A stretch of DNA of 64,000 bases from G963692885 sp964658655 (GTDB taxonomy: Bacteria > Acidobacteriota > Terriglobia > Terriglobales > Acidobacteriaceae), in the NCBI GenBank assembly GCA_964658655.1, contig CAZZZL010000007.1, positions 87,581 to 151,580 on the forward strand. Direction: 5' to 3'. The notes under the pieces were generated by a model, which saw only the letters and a list, made by a program, of their open reading frames with translations, did not search any database and was not told where the DNA came from. Of the stretch, positions 36,213 through 45,238 are shown in pieces. Made by a program: the position numbers and the translations under genes. Positions within the stretch are counted from its first letter, which is position 1. Every line of letters begins with the position of its first letter.

Positions 36213-37685
36213 ATGACATATCGTTGCCAGGTGGATACCAAACCCTCCTTCGCTACCCTCCCGCCCCGGCATCGCATTGGCCTGTTCAGTATCGGATTGG
36301 ATACCTACTGGGCGCAATTCGACGGCCTGCTCGCCCGTCTTGAAGGCTATAACAAGGAAGTAGCGCAGCGCCTGGAAGCATTGGGCGCAGACGTGGTCAA
36401 CCTTGGCATGATCGACGACGCGGAGAAGGCTGTCGCCGCAGGCCACGCCTTTCGCCAGAACGATGTCGACCTGATCTTTCTACATGTTGCGACATACGCA
36501 CTCTCATCGACGGTTCTACCAGTTGTGCGCCGCGCCGGCGTGCCGGTCATCCTGTTGAACCTGTCGCCGCTTGCCGCCATTGACTACGACGCCTTCAACC
36601 AGATGAAGGACCGCACTAAAATGACCGGCGAGTGGCTTGCGTATTGCCAGTCCTGCTCGGTCCCGGAAATCTCGAATGTCTTTAGGCGCTGCGGTATTCC
36701 CTATCACCAGGTCACCGGCATGATGGACCCATCCGACAGCGCATGGTCAGAGATCGCGGACTGGTATGCCGCGTCGGCCGTCGCCTATCAAATGGAGCAT
36801 AACCGCCTAGGTGTGATGGGCCATTACTACAGCGGCATGCTCGACATTTATTCGGACCTCACGCTGCAATCATCCATCTTCGGCACCCACATAGAAATCG
36901 TCGAAGTCGATGAGCTTTCTTCTTTGCGCCGCGGGGTCTCGAGCTCCGGCATCGCCGAACGCGTGCGCGTTATGCGCCAGGCCTTCGATGTGCAGCCTGA
37001 CTGCTCGCAGGACGAGTTGGAGCGTGCTGCACAGACCTCCGTCGCACTCGACCACCTGGTTGAAATACATCGCCTCGGCTCGCTTGCCTACTACTACATG
37101 GGTGTGGGCATTGCGGAAAATGCGAACACTCTAAGCTCGATCATCGTCGGCAACAGCCTGCTGACTGGCCGTGGCATTCCTGTTGCGGGTGAGCTTGAAA
37201 TCAAGAATGTCCAGGCGATGAAGATCCTCGACCTTTTCGGCGCGGGAGGTTCGTTTACCGAGTACTACGCCAATGACTTTAATGACGATGTCGTACTGAT
37301 GGGGCACGACGGTCCCGGCCATCTCGCCATCGCCGATGGCAAGCCCAAGCTTCGCGCTCTCGGCGTGTATCACGGCAAAGTCGGTCACGGGTTGTCGATC
37401 GAAATGTCAGTGAAACACGGGCCAGTCACCCTGCTCTCAATCGCTGAAGATGGCAAAGGCTCCCTCAAATTTGTTGTAGCGGAAGGCGAATCTGTAGCCG
37501 GCCCCATCCTCGAAATCGGCAACACAAACAGTCGCTATCGTTTCGCGATCGGCGCCCGCGGCTTTCTTCAGGCTTGGAATCACGAGGGTGCCGCACATCA
37601 CTGCGCGATCGGCACAGGCAGTCAGGCGGGCAGGCTGTCAAAGCTCGCTTCCCTGCTTGGCATCGAATGTGTTCGCGTCTGTTAG
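36213..37685 (+). CDS. L-arabinose/L-fucose isomerase family protein
   Basis: This 490-residue protein shows the family's N-terminal Rossmann-like half (IGLFSIGLDTYWAQF, DVVNLGMIDD) and a mid-part with LGVMGHYYSGMLDIYSD near residue 195. The C-terminal half has GHDGPGHLAIADGKP and KVGHGLSIEMSVKHGPVT near 380, with conserved His residues that may bind metal. Proteins of this subgroup are often annotated AraA-like but differ from E. coli AraA and FucI, so the substrate is open. It lies between GH51 and GH20, so an aldose released there is a plausible substrate. The ATG at 36213 has a poor ribosome site; a GTG five codons later is an alternative. Confidence 0.75.
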   Translation: MTYRCQVDTKPSFATLPPRHRIGLFSIGLDTYWAQFDGLLARLEGYNKEVAQRLEALGADVVNLGMIDDAEKAVAAGHAFRQNDVDLIFLHVATYALSSTVLPVVRRAGVPVILLNLSPLAAIDYDAFNQMKDRTKMTGEWLAYCQSCSVPEISNVFRRCGIPYHQVTGMMDPSDSAWSEIADWYAASAVAYQMEHNRLGVMGHYYSGMLDIYSDLTLQSSIFGTHIEIVEVDELSSLRRGVSSSGIAERVRVMRQAFDVQPDCSQDELERAAQTSVALDHLVEIHRLGSLAYYYMGVGIAENANTLSSIIVGNSLLTGRGIPVAGELEIKNVQAMKILDLFGAGGSFTEYYANDFNDDVVLMGHDGPGHLAIADGKPKLRALGVYHGKVGHGLSIEMSVKHGPVTLLSIAEDGKGSLKFVVAEGESVAGPILEIGNTNSRYRFAIGARGFLQAWNHEGAAHHCAIGTGSQAGRLSKLASLLGIECVRVC

Positions 37686-37850
37686 TCTCCGGTCCTTCGG
37701 CAAAATCTGTACGTTCAAGGTGAGAGAGCGGCCGATTCTCGTCCCGATTTCGTGTAGGCTGAACTTTCCTGCAAAGGATGCCTCTTGCTGGCAGCCAGTT
37801 CACTGCAGGCGCGCTCACAAACGATTCTTAGTGACCAGGAGAACCAGAGA

Positions 37851-40049
37851 ATGCCGAGGAACCAAGCCAGTCGTTGGCAAACGCAGGTCGGACAGTTAGC
37901 CGGGGCTTTTACCCTTGCAGCACTCGCAACCGTAGCTATTGCACAAGCGCCATCCACTGCTCAGGCAAAGCTCTCGCTGATGCCGTTGCCCAGTTCCATC
38001 ACCACCGGCGAAGGCGCTTTGACCGTGACGCCCGCAAATGGAATGTCATCGTTCACCTACGGCTACATCGGCAAACCGACACCGCGCCTGCAGGAGGCCG
38101 TGAAGCGCGCCGTGGTGCGTCTGGACCGCACCTGCGGCGGAGATCTGCGCCACTACACCATCGACCATGCGACGCCTCCCTCGCCAACACTGACCATCCA
38201 GGTAGCAGGCACCGCCGCACCGGTGCAGATGATGAGTGAGGATGAAAGCTATCAGCTCGACGTGACACCGCAGGGCGCCAAGCTCTCGGCGGCGAACGAA
38301 CTCGGCGCCATGCATGGCCTTGAAACACTCCTGCAGTTGGCCACGGATGAACAAGGAGCCTGCGTGCTGCCCGCGGTCACGATCAACGATGCGCCGCGCT
38401 TCCCCTGGCGCGGCTTCATGCTTGACGTAAGCCGTCACTTCGAGCCCGTACCGTCTGTCGAGCGTACCCTCGATGCCATGGCCTTTGCCAAGCTGAATGT
38501 CTTCCACTGGCATCTCAGCGACGACCAGGGATTCCGCGCCGAGAGCAAAAAGTTTCCGAAGCTGACTGAGACATCCTCGGAAGGAGATTTCTACACCCAG
38601 TCCGAGATGCGCGAGGTCGTCGCATACGCGCGCGCCCGCGGCATTCGCGTGATTCCCGAATTCGACATGCCGGGGCACGGGACGAGCTGGGTGCTCGCGT
38701 ATCCGGAGCTCAGCCGCGAAGCTCACATCAGCATCCTGCCGGTCGTGTACGGGCAACCTACGGCCGTTCTTGATCCGACGAGCGAGGCGACCTACAAGTT
38801 CATCAACACGCTTGTGGAAGAAATGGGAAGTATTTTCCCCGATGAATATTTCCACATTGGCGGCGACGAGGTGGAGGGTAAGCAGTGGCTCGACAATCCG
38901 CGCGTAGCCGAGTTCATGAAGAAGAAGGGATTTACCAAGGCGGATGAATTGCAGGCCTACTTCAACCAGCGCCTCGAGGTCATCCTCAAAAAGCACGATA
39001 AGAAGATGATTGGCTGGGATGAAATTCTGAACCCGGCATTGCCGAAAACAATCCTCATTCAAAGCTGGCGCGGCGACGCTTCTCTTGCTGAAGGCGCCAG
39101 CCAGGGCTACTCCGGTATTTTGTCCGCGCCATATTACCTTGACGCGCAGAAGACATCCGCACAGATGTTTCTAGCCGATCCTATACCGGCAGATACCAAG
39201 CTGACCGCCGACCAGCAGAAGCTGATCTACGGTGGGGAAGCACCGATGTGGGCTGAACAGATCAACCTCGAGACCGCGGATTCGCGCATCTGGCCGCGTA
39301 CCCTGGCGGTTGCCGAACGCTTCTGGTCGCCACAGTCCGATCGCGATGTGTCCGACATGTATCGTCGCCTCCGCATCAATTCGTTGAAGCTGGAGGATGT
39401 CGGGCTGCGTCACATCAGCGGACCGGACACGCTCCGTCGAAACCTGCTGCTCGAGCGCAATCCTGAAGCCCTCGAGGTGTTTGCGTCTGTGCTTGAACCG
39501 ATCAGCTTCGGCGAGCGTTCGCAGACGCAACATACCAACGGCTACACCGCGATCGATCGCCTGGTCGATGCGACCATCGCCGACCCCCCATCGCGTCAGC
39601 AGATTGCGGGCGATGTCGAAGCACTGACCGGCGTCGTCACCGTACCGGAGGTAAAGGTAGAAGATGAAGACCAGCGCGTGGACCTGAGTGGCGACGTTGC
39701 TGCCGGCTCTCTGCCAAACCGGTCGGCGGCCGCGCAACAGCTGCGGCAGCGCTTCCTGTCGTGGCAGGCCGCTGAACCGCGTCTGCTTGAAGATGTCAGA
39801 AAAACTCCAAGGCTGAACGACGCCGGAACACGCGTCGAGCAGCTCGGCGCACTCTCTGAAGCTGGTCTGTCGGCCCTCACCTACCTTGAGACGCGTACCG
39901 CGCCGCCGGCAGGATGGCAGGCCACACAGATGGCCATCATTGACGCCGCACAACAGCCATCGGCACTCGTGCGCTTCACATTCCTGCACTCCCTGCGCAA
40001 GCTTGTCATCGCAGCAGGACAGGGCGGCTCGGCGTCGACGAATCCGTAA
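37851..40049 (+). CDS. Secreted beta-N-acetylhexosaminidase, glycoside hydrolase family 20
   Basis: This is a 732-residue protein from the ATG at 37851, which has AGGAGA upstream and begins a signal peptide (to about residue 32, ATVAIAQA); the frame is open to 37785. A GH20b-type N-terminal domain (about 40-175) precedes the TIM barrel, which opens with RFPWRGFMLDVSRHF. The catalytic Asp-Glu pair is in HIGGDEVEGKQW near residue 340. WHLSDDQGFR and GWDEILNP are other family motifs. It releases terminal GlcNAc or GalNAc by substrate-assisted catalysis. About 150 extra C-terminal residues have no clear domain. It complements the GH18 and GlcNAc-kinase genes of the same region. Confidence 0.92.
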   Translation: MPRNQASRWQTQVGQLAGAFTLAALATVAIAQAPSTAQAKLSLMPLPSSITTGEGALTVTPANGMSSFTYGYIGKPTPRLQEAVKRAVVRLDRTCGGDLRHYTIDHATPPSPTLTIQVAGTAAPVQMMSEDESYQLDVTPQGAKLSAANELGAMHGLETLLQLATDEQGACVLPAVTINDAPRFPWRGFMLDVSRHFEPVPSVERTLDAMAFAKLNVFHWHLSDDQGFRAESKKFPKLTETSSEGDFYTQSEMREVVAYARARGIRVIPEFDMPGHGTSWVLAYPELSREAHISILPVVYGQPTAVLDPTSEATYKFINTLVEEMGSIFPDEYFHIGGDEVEGKQWLDNPRVAEFMKKKGFTKADELQAYFNQRLEVILKKHDKKMIGWDEILNPALPKTILIQSWRGDASLAEGASQGYSGILSAPYYLDAQKTSAQMFLADPIPADTKLTADQQKLIYGGEAPMWAEQINLETADSRIWPRTLAVAERFWSPQSDRDVSDMYRRLRINSLKLEDVGLRHISGPDTLRRNLLLERNPEALEVFASVLEPISFGERSQTQHTNGYTAIDRLVDATIADPPSRQQIAGDVEALTGVVTVPEVKVEDEDQRVDLSGDVAAGSLPNRSAAAQQLRQRFLSWQAAEPRLLEDVRKTPRLNDAGTRVEQLGALSEAGLSALTYLETRTAPPAGWQATQMAIIDAAQQPSALVRFTFLHSLRKLVIAAGQGGSASTNP

Positions 40050-40053
40050 TACA

Positions 40054-40092
40054 AATGCAGATGGCTGCGGTCTCCCAGCAGCCATCTGCATT
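40054..40092. terminator. Bidirectional terminator hairpin
   Basis: A perfect 15-base-pair stem is formed by 40054-40068 (AATGCAGATGGCTGC) and 40078-40092 (GCAGCCATCTGCATT) with a 9-base loop. It fills the 48-base gap between the convergent GH20 and htpG genes. The minus-strand side is followed by TTGTATTA and the plus-strand side by GTGTCTTA, so it can serve both genes. Confidence 0.85.
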
Positions 40093-40097
40093 GTGTC

Positions 40098-41963
40098 TTA
40101 GATCGATTGGTTCAGAATACGATTGAGCCGCTGCACGAAGGTGGCTGGATCCTGCAATGGGACGCCTTCCATCAGCAGTGCCTGGTCGAGTAGCAACCAC
40201 GCTGCATCCTGGGTCGTTGCATCGTCACCGCGTACCAATAGCTTCTTCACAATCTCATGGTCCGGATTGATTTCAAGCGTAGGCTTGGAAGCCGGCATCT
40301 CCGTCTGTCCCATCGCTCGCAGCATCTGCTGCATCTTCAGCGATGGCTCTTGCTCATCCGACACGATGCACGACGGACTATCAGCCAGTCGCACCGACAC
40401 ACGCACATCCTTCACACGGTCGCCTAACGTTGCCTTCAATTTGTCCAGCAGCGGCTTGAGCGCCTCTGCCTTGTCCGGTTCGGCTTCGTCCTTGAGATCT
40501 TCCCCGGTCGCGGCTTTGTTGACCGCCTTCAGATCGATCTCGCCATATTTATCGACCCCTGAGAAAACAATCTCATCGATCTCATCATCGAGGATCAATA
40601 CTTCGAGATCTTTCTTCTTGTAAATCTCAAGCAGCGGGGACGTCCGCAAAAGCGATTCAGCGCCACCGGTGATGTAATAAATGCTCTTCTGATCTTCTTT
40701 CATGCGGGACTTCACGTCCGCCAGGCTGGTCAATCCTTCGACCTTGGTCGATTTAAACCGGACCAGTTCGAGCAGTGTCTCGCGGTTCGCGTAATCTCCG
40801 TAAAGGCCTTCCTTAAGCGGCCGATTGTATTGCTCAATAAACTTCAGATACAGTTCCGGCTGGTTGGCCGCGATCTTCTCCAGTTCGGAAAGAATCTTCT
40901 TTACGCTCGCCGTGCGTATCGTCGTCAGAACCCGGTTCTGCTGAAGGATTTCACGGCTGACATTCAAGGGAAGATCCTCGCTGTCGATGATGCCGCGAAT
41001 AAAGCGCAGATACTGTGGCAAAAGCTCCTTGGCGTCATCCATGATGAAGACGCGCTTTACATATAGCTTCACCCCACCCTTGTATTCCGCCTGGTAGAGA
41101 TCAAGCGGCGCCTTCGCCGGTACGTAAAACAGGGTGGTGTATTCAAGGCTGCCCTCGGCCTTGGTGTGGAACCAGAAGAGCGGGTCTTCCCAGTCGCCGG
41201 CAATCGACTTGTAAAGCTCCTTGTATTCTTCTTCCGTAATCTCGCTCTTCGAACGACGCCACAACGCGCTGGCAGCATTCACCTGCTCCGTGACACGTTT
41301 CTTCTCCGACTTCTTTTCTGCCTCGTTCCATTCGCTCTTGTCGTACGTCAGGAAAATCGGAAACGCAATGTGGTTGGAATACTTCTTGACAACTTCCTGC
41401 AGACGCCAGCTGTTCGCATATTGCTGACCTTCTTCGTTGAAATGCAGCAGCACCGTCGTACCGGCAACAGGCCGCTCTGCGGGCTGCAAGTCGAATCCGG
41501 TCTTGCCATCGCTGATCCATCGCCAGGCCTGCTCTTCACCAGCCTTTCGGGAAGTAACCTCGACCTTGTCGGCAACCATGAAGGCACTGTAGAAGCCCAC
41601 ACCAAATTGGCCAATCAGGTTCGAGTCCTTCTTGGCATCGCCCGAGAGCTGCGACAGGAAATTCTTCGTGCCCGAGCGCGCGATCGTGCCCAGGTGCGAC
41701 ACCAGGTCTTCTTCGTTCATGCCGATGCCCGTATCGCTGATGGTGAGAGTCTTCTTTTCCTCATCCAGCTCCAGGTCGATGCGCGGCTCGAAAGGCAGCG
41801 ATTTGTACGCATCATCGGTCAGGGTCAGGTGGCGGAGTTTGTCCAGCGCATCCGACGAATTCGAGATAAGCTCGCGCAGAAAGATTTCAGGGTGCGAATA
41901 AAGGGAATGGATAATCAGCTGCAACAGCTGACTGACTTCAGTTTGAAATTCACGTTTCGCCAT
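40098..41963 (-). CDS. htpG: Chaperone protein HtpG (bacterial Hsp90)
   Basis: This is a 621-residue protein from the ATG at 41963, which has GGGAGAG upstream; the frame is open to 42017. The GHKL ATPase domain shows ELISNSSDALDKLR near residue 30, SDTGIGMNEEDL near 80 and GQFGVGFYSAFMVAD near 120. The middle domain has the conserved RGIIDSEDLPLNVSRE near 335. The protein ends without the eukaryotic MEEVD tail, as expected in bacteria. It dimerises and uses ATP to remodel client proteins in the cytoplasm. It is divergent from selO across 117 bases. I saw no obvious heat-shock operator. Confidence 0.97.
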   Translation of the reverse strand: MAKREFQTEVSQLLQLIIHSLYSHPEIFLRELISNSSDALDKLRHLTLTDDAYKSLPFEPRIDLELDEEKKTLTISDTGIGMNEEDLVSHLGTIARSGTKNFLSQLSGDAKKDSNLIGQFGVGFYSAFMVADKVEVTSRKAGEEQAWRWISDGKTGFDLQPAERPVAGTTVLLHFNEEGQQYANSWRLQEVVKKYSNHIAFPIFLTYDKSEWNEAEKKSEKKRVTEQVNAASALWRRSKSEITEEEYKELYKSIAGDWEDPLFWFHTKAEGSLEYTTLFYVPAKAPLDLYQAEYKGGVKLYVKRVFIMDDAKELLPQYLRFIRGIIDSEDLPLNVSREILQQNRVLTTIRTASVKKILSELEKIAANQPELYLKFIEQYNRPLKEGLYGDYANRETLLELVRFKSTKVEGLTSLADVKSRMKEDQKSIYYITGGAESLLRTSPLLEIYKKKDLEVLILDDEIDEIVFSGVDKYGEIDLKAVNKAATGEDLKDEAEPDKAEALKPLLDKLKATLGDRVKDVRVSVRLADSPSCIVSDEQEPSLKMQQMLRAMGQTEMPASKPTLEINPDHEIVKKLLVRGDDATTQDAAWLLLDQALLMEGVPLQDPATFVQRLNRILNQSI

Positions 41964-42080
41964 GGCTCTCCCTACTATAAAGAAAATGGCGTCTCCCGAC
42001 AGTCCCGCCTGTCTCAACCCTCACCGACGCGGCAGAGCTGCCTTTCGATGACATGACAAGCCTCAACCGTAGAATGGGAT

Positions 42081-43631
42081 ATGAGCATTTCGATTCCAGG
42101 GCCTGCGACCAGTAGCCTCACCAGTGCCGATCCTGCCGTACAGGACACGCTGTCGATTTCCTTCGCAAACACCTATGCCCGCCTGCCTGAGCATTTTTAC
42201 GCGCGGGTGAATCCAACGCCTGTTGCGAATGCGCAACTCATCCAGTTGAACGTCCGCCTCGCTGAAGAACTGGGCCTGGATGCAAACCGGCTCGCCCGTC
42301 CTGACGGCATTGCATTCCTGGCAGGCAACCTGGTCGCTCATGGTTCGGAGCCGCTCGCCATCGCTTACGCCGGCCACCAGTTTGGTCACTTCGTGCCGCA
42401 GCTCGGCGACGGCCGCGCGAACCTGCTGGGCGAGGTCGTCGGCTTTAATGGACGTCACTACGATCTGCAGCTGAAGGGGTCTGGCCGCACGCCTTTTTCA
42501 CGCGGCGGCGATGGTCGCGCCGCACTTGGACCAGTCCTGCGTGAGTACATCCTCAGCGAAGCCATGGCCGCTCTTGGTGTGCCAACTGCCCGCGCACTGG
42601 CTGCGGTGACGACAGGCGAAACAGTTTTTCGTGAGACCCCTCTGCCCGGTGCGATTTTCGCGCGCGTCGCCTCCAGCCATCTGCGCGTTGGAACCTTTCA
42701 ATACCTGGCAGCCCGCGGCGATGTGGACGGCCTCCGCATCCTCGCCGACTATGCCATCGCTCGTCACTATCCCGATGTTGCGCATGCCAGCCATCCGTAT
42801 CGCGCCTTTCTGGATGCAGTCATTACGGGGCAGGCGCGACTCGTCGCCCACTGGGTGCTGCTCGGCTTCATTCATGGCGTCATGAACACAGACAACATGT
42901 CGATCTCCGGCGAGACCATCGACTACGGCCCATGCGCTTTTCAGGAAGCGTACGAGCCGGATAAAGTCTTCAGCTCGATCGACCATCGCGGCCGCTACGC
43001 CTACAGCAACCAACAGCATGCCGCACTCTGGAATCTGACCCGCCTCGCCGAAACGCTGCTCCCACTTCTGGCTCAGGAGTCGGGAAGTGATGAGGCTGCG
43101 CTCGCGTCAGCAACCGCCGCTCTCGAAGCTTTCTCGTCGCATTTTGAAACAACGCGTCTCATTGGGCTGCGTCGAAAGCTTGGACTTAGCTTCGAGCATG
43201 CCGACGATGCAGCCCTGGCCGAGGACCTGCTTACACGCATGGCCGCGAACCACGCCGACTTCACACTTACATTTCGTCTCCTGAGCGATGCAGCCGAGGG
43301 TCCGCATGCGGACGCTGGCGTACGTTCCCTCTTTGCCGACCCTAACGCCTACGAAGCCTGGGCATTGCAGTGGCGGCTTCGTCTGAAGGATGAGACGTCT
43401 ACGCCGCAGGCTCGCGCCGCCGCAATGCGCGCAGTGAATCCCCTCTTCATTCCTCGCAATCACCTGGTGGAGGAGGTCATCACCGCGGCAACCAAGCATC
43501 AGAACTTTCAGCCGTTCAAAGACCTTCTCGAGGCCACCTCGAGACCGTATGAAGACAGGCCGGGCCTTGAGCGTTATGCGATACCGGCTCTGCCCGAGCA
43601 GTGCGTTACGCAGACGTTCTGCGGCACCTAG
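42081..43631 (+). CDS. selO: SelO/YdiU family protein AMPylator
   Basis: This 516-residue pseudokinase-fold protein uses ATP to transfer AMP to Ser, Thr or Tyr of other proteins, a role linked to redox stress. AYAGHQFGHFVPQLGDGRANLLGE splits into the hallmark segments AYAGHQFGHF and LGDGRA near residue 95. LQLKGSGRTPFSRGGDGRA appears as its glycine-rich nucleotide region near 130, and GVMNTDNMSI near 270 holds the catalytic metal site. The C-terminus ends FCGT, so Cys stands third from the end, where animal SelO has selenocysteine. It is monocistronic and divergent from htpG. Confidence 0.95.
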   Translation: MSISIPGPATSSLTSADPAVQDTLSISFANTYARLPEHFYARVNPTPVANAQLIQLNVRLAEELGLDANRLARPDGIAFLAGNLVAHGSEPLAIAYAGHQFGHFVPQLGDGRANLLGEVVGFNGRHYDLQLKGSGRTPFSRGGDGRAALGPVLREYILSEAMAALGVPTARALAAVTTGETVFRETPLPGAIFARVASSHLRVGTFQYLAARGDVDGLRILADYAIARHYPDVAHASHPYRAFLDAVITGQARLVAHWVLLGFIHGVMNTDNMSISGETIDYGPCAFQEAYEPDKVFSSIDHRGRYAYSNQQHAALWNLTRLAETLLPLLAQESGSDEAALASATAALEAFSSHFETTRLIGLRRKLGLSFEHADDAALAEDLLTRMAANHADFTLTFRLLSDAAEGPHADAGVRSLFADPNAYEAWALQWRLRLKDETSTPQARAAAMRAVNPLFIPRNHLVEEVITAATKHQNFQPFKDLLEATSRPYEDRPGLERYAIPALPEQCVTQTFCGT

Positions 43632-43656
43632 CAAATGAGCGTGGTCAAATTCGGAT

Positions 43657-44895
43657 ATGCCAGGAGCAGCGGCCTTGCGAATTGTGCGGGATATGATGTT
43701 GCAGAACTCCTCTATGCACGCGCTACTCAGACCCGCTCCCCGCGCAAGCCAAAAAGTGTCCGCTTACCAGCGGCAGCTCTTGCAATCCTGCAGAAGCCCC
43801 CACGGCCTTCGGCTCCCGCTGCAAGCGATAACGCTGATTCTCTTGTTTTGCAACGGCTGCGCCTTCACCGGTATGCTTCCGGTTCCGACGCTTCCCAACC
43901 TTGCCCACAGATCGCTTGCCTACTATCACGCCTTTGGCGATTCCATCACGTATGGCTATGATCTTCCGGACCGGCTTACCCAGGCCTATCCCGTTTTAAT
44001 TTCCGTTGCCAGCGGCCTCCCATTGCATGACTACGGGCTCGACGCCGACCAGGCCTGCGACGTGCCTGCGCGTCAACTGTTCTCAAACGCCGATGCGCCC
44101 TCTCTCGAACAACAAGGTCTTTACACCCTGCTCATCAGCACGAATGACGTGGATCACAAAGGCATAGGGCCTTACGAAGCAGTCTTCAACCTCTGTCATC
44201 AAGCGGCCATCAGTTGGATGGCTCTTCCGGCAGAGTTCAAAGTCCTCGCAACTGCAAGCCAGGTGAGCACGGCCGGCCAGGTCATCCTCGATAAAACAAA
44301 TAACTGGAACTCTCTCGTGACGATGGCACAAAATGCCTCCGTCTCGTTCACGTTCTCGCGTACGATCGACGGGCCCGTGTACATCTGGCATAGGATCATC
44401 GACAACAACCCCGGCACCTTCGAATATTCGTTGGACGAGCAGGTCATCGGCTCCGGGAAGACTGCTACTAACCCGGACATCTTCACCCTCAACGGCACCA
44501 GCGATTCGCTCGCGCTGCTGCGTCTGCCAAGGGTCTCATCCGGTCCTCATACACTAACCTTCAGACAGACCAGCGAAGGTTCCGCGGGATTCGCAGTCAC
44601 GGCAATCGGTCTCCCACCTGGCGAAGTGCAGGCCGGATTTCCGCGCGTCCTGGTTGGAACGACGCCGCGCCAGGAGCCCGGCGCGACATGCTCCAACTCC
44701 GACAATCCATGCGCCGTCTACATCGCTGACATCACTGCCAACGTACATCTGATTGCCGGAGACGGACTCGACGTCGAGCTCTTTGATAGCCGGAAATACA
44801 CCACGGGAACCGGGATAGACATGGTCGACTCACTGCATCCCAACCCGCTCGGGCACTATGAGATTGCCCGGTCGGTGGCTGATGTTCTCAAGTGA
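43657..44895 (+). CDS. SGNH/GDSL hydrolase, probable lipoprotein
   Basis: This 412-residue protein has the block I motif FGDSITYG near residue 93 and the block V motif DSLHPNPLGHYE near 395, giving Ser, Asp and His of an SGNH hydrolase. A segment of about 170 residues between them (about 195-330, including FRQTSEGSAGF) looks like an inserted beta-sandwich, possibly carbohydrate-binding. A hydrophobic stretch ending in LLFCNGC near residue 68 suggests a lipoprotein signal; if so, the true start is probably one of the later Met codons (12, 13 or 20), because the leader would otherwise be too long. The substrate is likely an ester on a sugar or lipid. It follows selO by 25 bases. Confidence 0.7.
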   Translation: MPGAAALRIVRDMMLQNSSMHALLRPAPRASQKVSAYQRQLLQSCRSPHGLRLPLQAITLILLFCNGCAFTGMLPVPTLPNLAHRSLAYYHAFGDSITYGYDLPDRLTQAYPVLISVASGLPLHDYGLDADQACDVPARQLFSNADAPSLEQQGLYTLLISTNDVDHKGIGPYEAVFNLCHQAAISWMALPAEFKVLATASQVSTAGQVILDKTNNWNSLVTMAQNASVSFTFSRTIDGPVYIWHRIIDNNPGTFEYSLDEQVIGSGKTATNPDIFTLNGTSDSLALLRLPRVSSGPHTLTFRQTSEGSAGFAVTAIGLPPGEVQAGFPRVLVGTTPRQEPGATCSNSDNPCAVYIADITANVHLIAGDGLDVELFDSRKYTTGTGIDMVDSLHPNPLGHYEIARSVADVLK

Positions 44896-45238
44896 CTCCT
44901 ATCACCGACCACGCCCTATTCGCAAAGTGCGAGCTTTACATCTTCTGACCGGCCGCCATCGCATATCGATGGAAGCTTGCGACGTTCATCCTGCTGAAAC
45001 GTAATTGCAATTCACAGCGCCGTCATACAGCGTTCACGCAACTTCAATGTCCAGCGTCCACGCTTGCCATCGGATTGCGGAATTGTCATCTTCCTGTTGC
45101 CGTTTTGTCATGTCGGTCTTAAAAGCGTGATCCCCCGAATTGGATGACGCTATGCCCGATGCAAGAGGTGCAGTCTGTTGTCGCAGACCGCGTCGTTCGC
45201 CGCAATTCTAGTGAATCATCATCCTGAAAGGTCAAGTG
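44896..45238 (+). other. Leader region of the second TonB-dependent receptor
   Basis: These 343 bases hold no convincing gene. A possible promoter is TTGCCG at 45097-45102 and TAAAAG at 45120-45125, with 17 bases between them, each matching four of six consensus bases. The remaining 114 bases to the start codon would be a long untranslated leader. No riboswitch class was recognised. Confidence 0.35.

Noticed and set aside
38046..39062. 338-codon minus-strand frame within the GH20 gene
   Set aside because: It is fully antisense to catalytic GH20 sequence and shows no domain or signal features.
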